In this document: positions 26,001-34,618 of the stretch, piece after piece
How the letters are laid out: each line of letters opens with the position of its first letter
How positions within the stretch are numbered: the first letter of the stretch is position 1
Translations under genes and position numbers: made by a program
Notes under the pieces: model-generated
Seen by the model: the letters and a program-made list of their open reading frames with translations, nothing else
What the model was told of the DNA's origin: nothing
The model's database searches: none
Source of the DNA: a virus
Virus record (IMG/VR): IMGVR_UViG_3300030107_008258
Span: 80,419-144,418 of that record
Length of the DNA stretch: 64,000 nucleotides
Strand: one strand, 5' to 3'

Positions 26001-29000
26001 GCCCCCATCATCAGCCGCGTCAAAATATATGAAATTAGCACGACCAGCATCAGTAGCAAAGTCTGTCCTAAAAGTCATGCCCATTGCTCCAGTTCCATCA
26101 TTGTCGAAAAATAACTCTTGAGTAGAAGCTGAATCTGCATGTATATGGAAAATACTTGCGGGTGCATTTGTCCCTATACCGACACTACCCCCTTGAGTCA
26201 AAATCATTACCTCAGTAGCAGGGCTTCCATCGCCATCTAAACCAAAACCTAAATAAATTTTAGCATTAGCGCCGCCAGTATTATTTAATGATGAAATAGT
26301 TAAGCGCCCAGAGCTAGTAGAGTTATATCCAAAATATCCACCTAAAGAGGCGCTACTTCCTCCGGCCTGTAACGCTCCTTCAAAATTATCACTATCAGCT
26401 GCTTGGTAAATGTGAGCATTACGGTAAGGCGTAACGGTTCCTATGCCAACATTGCCGCCTCTAAAATATGAATTCCCGTTTGAATTTAAATTTACTTGTG
26501 TGCCGCCAGTATTGGAGCCGACCTGAAAAACACCGTCAGAGCCGTTGCTATAGACTCCAGCAATTAAATTCCCACTTGAGTTGTCCCATTCTTGAACATA
26601 AGCACTAGTCGCGGCAGCTTTAACATGAAGCGGACTGTCTGGCGCCGTATTCCCAATGCCAACTTTACCTCCGGAAGTCACTATCATTCTTACAGCACCA
26701 TTTGTTCCGAACTGTAAAGGATAATCCCCTGTCCCGGCTACTACCGTTGCGTAGGCTAACGCTCCCGTAACGGTTCCTCCCCCTGAGCTAGACTCTCTAT
26801 AAAAATAACTTGTTCCACCGGTATTGGCCGCTTGGAAACCTGTACGATTAGTCCCCGTGGTGGAACTAACAAATACATCTCCAGCAGCCTGTCTTATATC
26901 AAGCGAATAAGCCGGATCAGTTGTTCCTATACCAATTAAACCACCAACAGGATCAATGCACATTCTTTCTAAAGGTACATCGCTTGAGGTTAGCCCACTC
27001 CCACTTTTAGTTGAGAAAACTAAAAATGCTCGTTCAGACCCCGAAGTGTCATGCAGTCTTGTACCTATCCATGCTTGTGGATGATTATTCCAAGTTGTTG
27101 CTCCACCATTATTTAATAAATGATTAAACGCTATACCGGGGTAGTATGTATTAGCAGTAGTAGACCTAGTGTGCTCTGGCCCCATCATTATTCCCCATGT
27201 CCCAGTGCCGAGAGTTGTAGCTCCCGTGCTTGGACCTTGAGTTGTGAGCATACCCGGGGGAGCTTGAGTATATGCGTTGATGGAAATTAATTGTTTAGCA
27301 CCCGTGATTACAATATCTCCGGCATTAACATGAAGCTTTGCGCTGGGTGTAGTTATTCCTATACCAACGTTGCCGTCATACTGGATCGTCATACGCGAGT
27401 CTGCCAAGGTTGCGCTATTAGAACCGTTTTGAGCGTTGTTAAGGATGTGTATCTTCCCCCTAGCCGCGCCATCCTCTCTTTCAAATGCCAATATAGATTT
27501 TCGGTAATTGGCATTGTTCTCACGATAGCCAAAATGAATACCCTGCCATTTCCCAGCCGCAATTGTTCCTGCGAATGTTACATATTGACCATCTGTGGTT
27601 CCTGTATCTACTTCTAATACTTTTTGTGGATTATTCGTCCCTATTCCAATATCTCCATCATCATATATTACTGAGTCGCCAAGAGTATCCGAATCAACCC
27701 ACTTCGGTACATAATTAGCTGTTCCGTTTCCTCCTACGCCCGAAAGCACATCCTCAATCATCTTCCATTGAGGACCATCTTCTTTGCTTGTTAAAACATA
27801 ACCATCAACTCCTGTGGAGTTTGTTGAGTCATAAAGATAACCGCTGATTATGGCATCGCCAGCAACATGAAGTCTGTGCTCTGGTGATGTATTATTGATT
27901 CCGACATTACCATCTGTATTTATTAAAAACTGAGAGCTTCCACCTTTTTGTATTTGAAAATTATTGTCGCCGTTGCCTGCGAATGATCTATCTAGAATAA
28001 AGTTGTGGTTACCATCACTATCTGAATCTTGATCTGCTACTATTTTACAATTAAGGTCGTCTACATAAAATTCTATATCTTGAGCTGTATCTCTTCCAAC
28101 TACTAATCTAGCTCCATAACTAGGAGATGCTGTAGAGTCTAATATTCTAACTTGCCCACCGTAAACATGAAGATTCCCGACAGGAGCCGTTGTTCCTATA
28201 CCAACGTTACCATCAGTTAAAACAGTTATTTTATCACTAGTTCCCGGCACACCGCTAGTGTTGGAAATCTTAAAAGCTCCCGACTCCGACCTGTCAACCC
28301 CCACCGCCCAGTTGGTATTGTTGTCTCCAAACGAAATATAGGGATCATCATTCCCAGAAAAGAGACGTAGCTTTGTGGCTCCGCTGCTTTTAGTAATGGT
28401 AGTGTCCCCGGCGACCTCTAATTTTGCAGAAGGTGCATTTGTTCCTATACCTACATTACCGTCAGCCTTTATCCGCATATACTCCGTTAGAGTATCTCCA
28501 GAGCCGTTTGCTGAAGTAGAGAACGTAATTAAGCCGTCATCTGCTCCATCGGTAAGGGCTTTAATCGCAGCTATGGAATTTCCACTATTAGCAAATAGAA
28601 CTTGAGCCGTGTCATTTGCACTTGTCCTTTTACCTTCTAGTTTTAAAACAGCAGCATCATCATTTTTATCGTTATGAATATAAATCTGCGTATTACCTGC
28701 GCTTGAATCATCTTCGTAAACAGTTAATAAAGAAGCGGGATCGTTTGTTCCTATGCCAACATTACCGGCTTGATTAATTGAAATATTAGCGGCTCCTGCA
28801 CTGGTGAAAGTTAATGTATGATCTGTCCCACCTGTAACTTGAGTATCATTTTTAATTCTCCATTTTGTGGCGCCTGCCGCTTCCCATCTTAAGGTAACGT
28901 CAGTGGTTGCGCCGGAAGAGTTCAATGTAGCGTCGCCATAAACCTCAAGAAGATATTGAGGATCAGTTGTTCCTATACCCACCTTTCCATCAGCGGCAAT

Positions 29001-31301
29001 ACGAACTCTTTCCTCAGCAACTGCGCTTTGAGGACGAGTTACAAAAGCTAACCCAGCTCCGTAGTCACTCGACCCAACTTCCTTAACTGCGGCTATACCT
29101 GCGGCCGCATTCGCATGATAAGTTCCATTAAGTTCAAAAGCTAAACCAACTGCCGCATTCTGAGTATTGTTGGGGTTACGTACAATTAAGTCGTGCCATG
29201 TAGCGCCGTTGCTCGGGGCAAATGTCGTGCTACGAGATGGAGTAAGTACGTCTACTTTGCTATTAGGGGCACCTGATCCTATCCCTACATTGCCATCAGT
29301 TCTTTTTATAACCAATGCGTTAGTAACGTCGCTTGTATCTATAATAAATTTATTGTTAGCTCCATCGTATCTAAGGTCAACCCCTGTAGTTCCTCCAGCA
29401 TTTTCCCTATAACTTATCTTTCCAGAGTTTGCGCTATCAACAGTAACAGGACGAATTAAAATTGTGGGATCAGAATCGCTCACAACTTCTAATATTTCGG
29501 CGGGCGCATTTGTTCCTATACCAACATTCCCCACACTATTTAAAGTCACCTGCTGCGTTAGCGTTCCCCCTTCCATTGTCCATAACGCTAACTCACCATC
29601 CTCGCTTCCATCAGTTGAGTCTTTTATTTGACTTGTAATTGCGCCATATTCAACATCTTCTGGGGTTCCATTATCATTTTTCCCACGAAACCTAATGACA
29701 CCAATATAATCGTTATCTGCCGCAGACGTAGAACTACGATATAAAACTAGGTCAGGTGCGGTTGACCCTCCTGTTTCGCTGCTTTCAAGTATTAAATTGT
29801 TATTAAGATCTGAGCTAAGGATATGCAATTTACCAGCAGGTGAATTTGTTCCTATGCCAACATTACCGTCGCCAATAATACGCACTTTTTCTGAAGATGT
29901 ACCAGCATTGTCTGTGGAGAACGAAATGTAACCGGTATTGTTAGCTCCCGTAGTCCCCCCTTGAATCATTGCTACTCCACCGACATTATTTCCAAAAAGT
30001 ATTGTACCAACAATATCTGTGGTATTGTTATTGGCATGTTTTAAGAATATTTCCGCCCCTTCGTCATGCGCCCCATCACTTAAAAGTTGTAATAGCGCAG
30101 CTGGAGTATTTGTTCCTATACCGACATTACCGTTAGGCTTTACCACGAACCTATAAGTACCGTTGGCGTTCGCCCCTAAAATAATTCCAGTGCTTGAAGG
30201 GTTGTCTATACGGACCAAAAGGCCGCTATGATTACCTGTAGTCGCAGTGTTATAAATTCTTGAAAGCCAATCTCCCGTAATTGAAGCTTTAACTTCAAGT
30301 CTATAGGCAGGATCAGTTGTCCCTATGCCAACGTTGCCATCGCGCTTAATGACCATGTCGTCATTAGTGCCATCAGGTCTAAATGAAATATATTTTAAAT
30401 CACTATAACCTCCCTGTGCCCCTAGTACGAAATAATGGTTGGCGTGATCTAAAGCGAGAAAAGTTTTATTAGTATCATTATTGGCAAAATTAAGCTGAGT
30501 CCATGTATCGCCATCATTATCTAGTTTTAACTGATCCCCATTATCCCCAACTATATGAAGTTTGTTATCTGGATAAGCCGTACCTAATCCAAGGCTACCA
30601 GTAATATAAGAATCCCCATCCGAATGAAGTTGTATGGTTTGCGTTCCTCCATTTTTATAAGCCCGTATTAAAGCATCGTTAGAACTTTGACGCACATTAA
30701 ATAAAGCATCATTAGAACTATGAACTAAATTTAAAACATTAGTTCCGTCACCGGTAGACTTTACAGCAAGATTTCCGTCTGGAGCCATGTTTATCCCCAC
30801 GCCCCATAAACCGTTATCTTGACTCACTCCAGAAGTTAGAGTATCCTCATCAGACCAACGAGCTACATAATTAGCAACGCCGGAACCCCCAACGCCCGAA
30901 AGAACTGACTCAATATTTTTCCAATTAACACCAGTTGTTCCCTCGTTAGTGAGAACCATACCTCCATTACCTACGGAGTTGTTAGAATCATAAATGATTC
31001 CACTCATGGCAATAGTGTTAACTGAGAGCTTACTGCCATCAAAAGTTAAATTGGCATTAGCCCCGAAAACCCCATTATCATTAAACTGAACTTGGTGGTC
31101 AGCTCCCGCCGGATCAGTACTCCCGCCCCCTCCGCCACCCGCTACTTGAGCCCAGCCCGCGGCCCTTTTAACAAAGGTTTTAAGGTTACCAGTAGATACG
31201 TAGAAAGCGCCATCAAGTACTCCCGTTACTTGAGAGTCGAGGGCCGTAGTAGTATTAACATCTCCTACAAATCTATCTCCTGCGTATCTTGTGATTGCCA
31301 T
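23055..31301 (-). CDS. giant tail fibre, 2,748 residues, with S74 intramolecular chaperone/peptidase
   Basis: An 8.2-kb reading frame. After a short Gly-rich N-terminus (WAQVAGGGGGGSTDPAGADHQVQFNDNG), it repeats an ISGIxYDSNNSxGxxGxVLT / VLSGVGGxGxANYVxRWSDxDTL module and dozens of GNVGIGTTxPxxxLxV beta modules. The last 90 residues (SSIAIKENVETYTPSLDIINKIRPVKYNRKENKKKEIGLIAEELAELFPELV...) match Peptidase S74, the endosialidase-type intramolecular chaperone that helps trimerise fibres and then cuts itself off; SIAIKEN holds the candidate Ser/Lys pair. The long DNA repeats within the gene may recombine. Confidence 0.85.
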   Translation of the reverse strand: MAITRYAGDRFVGDVNTTTALDSQVTGVLDGAFYVSTGNLKTFVKRAAGWAQVAGGGGGGSTDPAGADHQVQFNDNGVFGANANLTFDGSKLSVNTIAMSGIIYDSNNSVGNGGMVLTNEGTTGVNWKNIESVLSGVGGSGVANYVARWSDEDTLTSGVSQDNGLWGVGINMAPDGNLAVKSTGDGTNVLNLVHSSNDALFNVRQSSNDALIRAYKNGGTQTIQLHSDGDSYITGSLGLGTAYPDNKLHIVGDNGDQLKLDNDGDTWTQLNFANNDTNKTFLALDHANHYFVLGAQGGYSDLKYISFRPDGTNDDMVIKRDGNVGIGTTDPAYRLEVKASITGDWLSRIYNTATTGNHSGLLVRIDNPSSTGIILGANANGTYRFVVKPNGNVGIGTNTPAALLQLLSDGAHDEGAEIFLKHANNNTTDIVGTILFGNNVGGVAMIQGGTTGANNTGYISFSTDNAGTSSEKVRIIGDGNVGIGTNSPAGKLHILSSDLNNNLILESSETGGSTAPDLVLYRSSTSAADNDYIGVIRFRGKNDNGTPEDVEYGAITSQIKDSTDGSEDGELALWTMEGGTLTQQVTLNSVGNVGIGTNAPAEILEVVSDSDPTILIRPVTVDSANSGKISYRENAGGTTGVDLRYDGANNKFIIDTSDVTNALVIKRTDGNVGIGSGAPNSKVDVLTPSRSTTFAPSNGATWHDLIVRNPNNTQNAAVGLAFELNGTYHANAAAGIAAVKEVGSSDYGAGLAFVTRPQSAVAEERVRIAADGKVGIGTTDPQYLLEVYGDATLNSSGATTDVTLRWEAAGATKWRIKNDTQVTGGTDHTLTFTSAGAANISINQAGNVGIGTNDPASLLTVYEDDSSAGNTQIYIHNDKNDDAAVLKLEGKRTSANDTAQVLFANSGNSIAAIKALTDGADDGLITFSTSANGSGDTLTEYMRIKADGNVGIGTNAPSAKLEVAGDTTITKSSGATKLRLFSGNDDPYISFGDNNTNWAVGVDRSESGAFKISNTSGVPGTSDKITVLTDGNVGIGTTAPVGNLHVYGGQVRILDSTASPSYGARLVVGRDTAQDIEFYVDDLNCKIVADQDSDSDGNHNFILDRSFAGNGDNNFQIQKGGSSQFLINTDGNVGINNTSPEHRLHVAGDAIISGYLYDSTNSTGVDGYVLTSKEDGPQWKMIEDVLSGVGGNGTANYVPKWVDSDTLGDSVIYDDGDIGIGTNNPQKVLEVDTGTTDGQYVTFAGTIAAGKWQGIHFGYRENNANYRKSILAFEREDGAARGKIHILNNAQNGSNSATLADSRMTIQYDGNVGIGITTPSAKLHVNAGDIVITGAKQLISINAYTQAPPGMLTTQGPSTGATTLGTGTWGIMMGPEHTRSTTANTYYPGIAFNHLLNNGGATTWNNHPQAWIGTRLHDTSGSERAFLVFSTKSGSGLTSSDVPLERMCIDPVGGLIGIGTTDPAYSLDIRQAAGDVFVSSTTGTNRTGFQAANTGGTSYFYRESSSGGGTVTGALAYATVVAGTGDYPLQFGTNGAVRMIVTSGGKVGIGNTAPDSPLHVKAAATSAYVQEWDNSSGNLIAGVYSNGSDGVFQVGSNTGGTQVNLNSNGNSYFRGGNVGIGTVTPYRNAHIYQAADSDNFEGALQAGGSSASLGGYFGYNSTSSGRLTISSLNNTGGANAKIYLGFGLDGDGSPATEVMILTQGGSVGIGTNAPASIFHIHADSASTQELFFDNDGTGAMGMTFRTDFATDAGRANFIYFDAADDGGNNVRYSSIESFIVDNTDTEEDGRLTFSTMVAGTDTETMHIVGANVGIGTNAPANSAKLDVRGRISVREDSELQFGTYADYAFMEAWDTSADRAPKKPIAISPWGGSVGIGITAPSKLLDLNGTAYLRDDVFFGNTVLNIASGFSNQTGMGFDKSAGQLQIAADETTALELGRHSSAGTVLSVRYESTQVATIESGGQIRSLSGAVTAPSFSFTNDTTTGMSRPTTSTLNFITNATERARINADGELLVGLTSDLNTGSKIHVNSAIALGSSTYTYSQVVGGADLQLISNGNPANLGANSNIIFKLGTSGGGGPNEAMRIVSTGNVGIGTTTPDSKLEIVGGGWNSSLKIKSSGSETGIQFEDSGGTTDGYIYAINGNVGFLDSGGSWTIQCKNDDYIRFAVTSNTEHMRITSAGNVGIGTDNPTGNLQIGNNYTINASYGNDDIYIASTGSHASYDPYVTNTDDFGALITISDNGATGPTKPGLVLYNDDTTAGGFSPMLLFAKREAGSSPYKAATAAIYTRSPLGTGDGDSWIDGELIFATAGAATNGIRQRMVINKEGNVGIGVTNPAGRLQVNQVASDQSGAAALKVVGTAYGTNKAIHSYMNTSSATKSLLYVENSSGAVLDITGDGVVNIASSKMKIGGSAGTDGYVLTTDGAGGIAWEASPGAGSISGSGSTNKVAKFTGGSAIGNSQITDDGTSVGINVSPNAANLLEVNGQARATTGMFGNSSVANVAAKPIHIKYGGTAALRLEDSTSSNYVYDISCDFTNGFRITDVTSTKDPFTIAKTTGNVGIGITNPSRLFHVNGGSDYNARFTSASTRSGIVIDKPGTTTIMGSVLVLADETYKLGTASYYHVVMTQAGVTSLLYQGSTKIATTSAGVTVTGTLTETSSIAIKENVETYTPSLDIINKIRPVKYNRKENKKKEIGLIAEELAELFPELVEKDEKGNPSSVNYSRAVTVLLGGFKELYKEVQELKKRI

Positions 31302-31304
31302 AAC

Positions 31305-32210
31305 TTATGAAAAACTAAATTTAAATCCGTAAAAAGCCCCACTGTTATATATTCCATCATTACTATTAAAATAAATTTTTATTTGATGTTCTCCCGCACT
31401 TAATGACGCAGAAGTAAAAGTTCCTTGACCTGCTGTTGTAGTATAGCCAAATCTTCTAGAGTCTTGATCAACAAATTGCGAACCAGCCTCCCCAAAAACA
31501 AAATTTCTATCCGGAGCGGGATTAGGTGTTTGCGTTCCTGCCGAATTAAAGAGTTTTACTTGATTCATGTCCCAATCGTAATAATCATTAGCGGTCCAAT
31601 CTGCAGGAGCCTCGCCTTTGCATAAATGGGTTGAATCTATTCCTAAATGCATTCTATCATGAATTGTAGCTTGATAGATTCTTTCGCCTAATCCTGATAC
31701 TTTAACCTGTAAGGTCTTGGGCGAGTTTAAAGTGAAAGTCCCCACGGCACTACCGCTTTGTATAAATTTATTAAACTGTTCTTGATAGTTTAAATGACCT
31801 GAGTCTGGATAAAGATCATCTCTCTGCAATACTTCACAAGTATCTACATCCGCCTCAAAATAAAAGTTTAACTCTCCGTTAGGTACTGTGTCATTATCAT
31901 TAATAATAAATGGACTAGCCCGGTGATATCCGTTAGTAGGAAACTCACTATTACCATGTAAGAACCATCCCCAATAAGCATCGTCTTCATCCGGTGTCGT
32001 GTTTGTTCCTATATGCCAGTATTCCGGGTGAAAACTTTCCCATGCGTCAGAATAGGTATTATATTCAATAAAAGGAAAATTTCTGGTTGTGCCAACGTTA
32101 GCGATACCATCACCGCTATAGTAAAGATTAAATGACCAATCTATTTCAATGACTCCATCGTCAACCTCAGTAGAGTCTTTCCAAAAAGCTGTTGGAAAAT
32201 TTAATGACAT
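31305..32210 (-). CDS. virion structural protein, possible carbohydrate-binding module
   Basis: A 301-residue, Trp/Tyr-rich beta protein: FIEYNTYSDAWESFHPEYWHIGTNTTPDEDDAYWGWFLHGNS, then GTFTLNSPKTLQVKVSGLGE and a final GTFTSASLSAGEHQIKIYFNSNDGIYNSGAFYGFKFSFS segment, which resembles a carbohydrate-binding jelly-roll strand pattern. It lies between a fibre gene and another small structural gene; its start overlaps the upstream stop (TAATG). A fibre adaptor or baseplate role is inferred. Confidence 0.5.
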   Translation of the reverse strand: MSLNFPTAFWKDSTEVDDGVIEIDWSFNLYYSGDGIANVGTTRNFPFIEYNTYSDAWESFHPEYWHIGTNTTPDEDDAYWGWFLHGNSEFPTNGYHRASPFIINDNDTVPNGELNFYFEADVDTCEVLQRDDLYPDSGHLNYQEQFNKFIQSGSAVGTFTLNSPKTLQVKVSGLGERIYQATIHDRMHLGIDSTHLCKGEAPADWTANDYYDWDMNQVKLFNSAGTQTPNPAPDRNFVFGEAGSQFVDQDSRRFGYTTTAGQGTFTSASLSAGEHQIKIYFNSNDGIYNSGAFYGFKFSFS

Positions 32211-33160
32211 TAGCCAGATGGGTTAACATATCCAGTAATCGCGGAAGCAAAAAGCATTCCATCATAACATGCGAAAGTATAAACGTTCGTCCTGCCGTTG
32301 TCTAAATGAGGAGGGCCTCCCGTCCCTCCCCACAATACTGTAGACCCAGATGTAAAAGTAGGTATAAGTGGAGCGCTGTGTGTATTTTTAACATACATAG
32401 TTAAAGTCTGCCCTGCTAAAGCTTCGGAAAAAGTATACGCAGGTGAAGTAGTGTCTGTTAATGTGTCATATTGTATATTAGAATCACTCCAGTTAACCGT
32501 AAAATCCGTTTCATGAGGCAAGTGTCTAGAGGTTTTATTTATAACTATATTATCTCCAGTCAAGCCTTGGCCATCCGGTATGGTTATCCCCCCATCTTTC
32601 ATGGTCATGTCTCCTGAAACGGGAGTCTCGGTAAGTCGTAGAACTTGACCGCTAATCTCAACGTGACGTCTTCCAGAAAGAATTAGGTCCTCTTGTGCTC
32701 TGAGTAAAATATCAGTAGTATCATTTTTTTGAATCAAAGAATAAGAAGTCCCCTGAAAACGAATCCTGTTTGCAAGAATTATATCATTCCCATTCATGTT
32801 AATATTTTCCGTAGCGTCATAATCCCAAGGAACAGTAGTTGAATCAAACGCTACCCCACTACCCGTCATCAAAAGTCCATCAGATTCTCTAATTTGAAGG
32901 AAAGGATAAGAAGCTACACTTTGATTTGAAGCATTGCCCCAGTTACTTTTATCAATATAAACATCATCACTCCCAGTGAATCCAATAGCGTTTGAATCGG
33001 TATTCCATCCATCAAGAATAAAATTCTTAAGCTTTTGAGCACTTACTTGACAAGTGGTGTAAGTAGAAGGTCCTGTGCCGGAAACTATAGGAAACACCAT
33101 ATCGGTTCCTACTCCTACTGGGCCAAGTTCACTTAATTGAGATATTTTTTTATTCGCCAT
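32210..33160 (-). CDS. tail fibre-like structural protein
   Basis: A 316-residue protein. Its start, MANKKISQLSELGPVGVGTDMVFPIVSGTGPSTY, has the NKKISQLxE...D.FPIVxGxxT pattern typical of the N-terminal attachment part of phage tail fibres. The middle is beta-rich (IMANRIRFQGTSYSLIQKNDTTDILLRAQEDLIL), and the end has a TMYVKNTHSAPLIPTFTSG segment. Probably a short fibre or adaptor for the giant fibres. AAGGAAA lies just before the ATG, and a GTGTATAT box is 21 nt upstream. Confidence 0.6.
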   Translation of the reverse strand: MANKKISQLSELGPVGVGTDMVFPIVSGTGPSTYTTCQVSAQKLKNFILDGWNTDSNAIGFTGSDDVYIDKSNWGNASNQSVASYPFLQIRESDGLLMTGSGVAFDSTTVPWDYDATENINMNGNDIILANRIRFQGTSYSLIQKNDTTDILLRAQEDLILSGRRHVEISGQVLRLTETPVSGDMTMKDGGITIPDGQGLTGDNIVINKTSRHLPHETDFTVNWSDSNIQYDTLTDTTSPAYTFSEALAGQTLTMYVKNTHSAPLIPTFTSGSTVLWGGTGGPPHLDNGRTNVYTFACYDGMLFASAITGYVNPSG

Positions 33161-33181
33161 TTTTCCTTAAACCTTATTATA

Positions 33182-33189
33182 ATATACAC
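33182..33189 (-). promoter_or_regulatory. possible late-type promoter box (GTGTATAT)
   Basis: Minus-strand GTGTATAT, 21 nt before the ATG at 33160, with a Shine-Dalgarno site between. Weaker than most boxes. Confidence 0.4.
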
Positions 33190-33193
33190 TATT

Positions 33194-34618
33194 TTAATAG
33201 GGAGGAATTAGATTTGTTACAAATAGGCTTTCGGTTTCATTTTGAAGGTAAAAACCGTCATCTTCTCCTCCTTCTAACAATATAAAATCTTCTAATTTCT
33301 CCATTCCTAATACCCCGCTTATGAAAAGTCCGTAAGACGATTGGTCATCAGGATTTATTTCAACATCAAAAGAAGCGTCAAAAATTTTATTAGAGCCAAT
33401 AGATGTCTCGTATCCAAAATTATTTAATTTAGCTCCTTTAAAGGTGTATCTCAACGCTTCGTCTTGTCTATTTATCGGAATAGCTCCGGCATTAATGGGA
33501 GCGTCCGTGCTTTTTACACATCCCTGCGGGTCAACTTTTATAGTAAAATCGTAACCACTATTTATAGAAATAACATCCACTAAAGATCCACTACTTCCCG
33601 ACTCTACTACTCCCCCTAAGGCTAAATTAGCAAAAATAGGGCTAGTAGCCTTATTATCTACAGGAAATTTATATCCTAAATTATCAAGAGGCTCGCGGTT
33701 TAAATTAATAGAAATATTGTAACTCTGAATATGAAGCTTATCAAAATCTACTCCCAGTCCCGAAAATGAATCAGTAGTTATAGTAATGTCTCCGGGCTTA
33801 AGCGCAGGATAGCCTTCTTCAGAAAGGATTCTTGGTATTACTACATTTTTTTCTGGACTAACCGTTCCGCTTTGAGTTTCGATACATGGAGCCTTAAAAC
33901 CGCTTCCACTCATATCAAAACTAGCGTTATAAGCTGTATACGAGACAGAAGCTCCGGGAACCCTTCCTACCGCGCCTTGAGTTTGATAAGAATTTAGATA
34001 ACAATTACCAAAACTTATAACATGATAGCCGCTTGCATTAGGATCTATAGATTGATAAATATCAGGTGCAGTAAAGTCTTCTTTAAAATAAGCACTATCT
34101 ACATCATCTCCCTCTTGGTTAACAACAAGATATATATTCTTACAATCTCGATATTGATTGACTCCAAAATCTTCCCATGGCTGCCTTAAAACATAATTTT
34201 TATTCTCCTCAAAAAACCCTTCCAGAAGAGATACGTCTTCATTTACTGTATAATAAGGCGCCCCTTCTTTGGGAAAGGTAAAAACAGGATGATTTACATT
34301 TAAACCTAATCGAGCCTCATTCTTTGTACCACACAATAAATAACTAAAATTTAGGTCAACTGTAGGATGATTGATAATTGGCCTGTCTACCGTTCCTCTC
34401 TGATTTAATTTAAGGACATCGGTATGTGGTACATTAATAGAATAAGATACGCTCTGAACTCTATCTATGGGTTTTAGCCTATTAAGCTTGCGAACTAAAG
34501 AGCTATAATCATTAGTAGGAGGGCTTCCCGGCCTATAGGATAAAAAGTTATCCCCAGTTTCAGGCGTCGGTCCGACGAACAAGGCCTGACAATTGTAAAT
34601 TACCGTTGGCCTTGCCAT
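33194..34618 (-). CDS. major virion structural protein, possibly tail tube
   Basis: A 474-residue protein with an internal duplication: RVQSVSYSINVPHTDVLKLNQ...RPIINHPTVDLNFSYLL near the N-terminus and LHIQSYNISINLNREPLDNLGYKFPVDNKATSPIFANLAL in the second half share the QSxxxSIN-(V/L) then P-(I/T)-x-x-x-L pattern. Long, beta-rich and Gly-poor, it sits right after the portal gene (TAATG overlap) where a tail tube or sheath protein can lie. I do not recognise a named family; tail tube is the best inference. Confidence 0.45.
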   Translation of the reverse strand: MARPTVIYNCQALFVGPTPETGDNFLSYRPGSPPTNDYSSLVRKLNRLKPIDRVQSVSYSINVPHTDVLKLNQRGTVDRPIINHPTVDLNFSYLLCGTKNEARLGLNVNHPVFTFPKEGAPYYTVNEDVSLLEGFFEENKNYVLRQPWEDFGVNQYRDCKNIYLVVNQEGDDVDSAYFKEDFTAPDIYQSIDPNASGYHVISFGNCYLNSYQTQGAVGRVPGASVSYTAYNASFDMSGSGFKAPCIETQSGTVSPEKNVVIPRILSEEGYPALKPGDITITTDSFSGLGVDFDKLHIQSYNISINLNREPLDNLGYKFPVDNKATSPIFANLALGGVVESGSSGSLVDVISINSGYDFTIKVDPQGCVKSTDAPINAGAIPINRQDEALRYTFKGAKLNNFGYETSIGSNKIFDASFDVEINPDDQSSYGLFISGVLGMEKLEDFILLEGGEDDGFYLQNETESLFVTNLIPPY

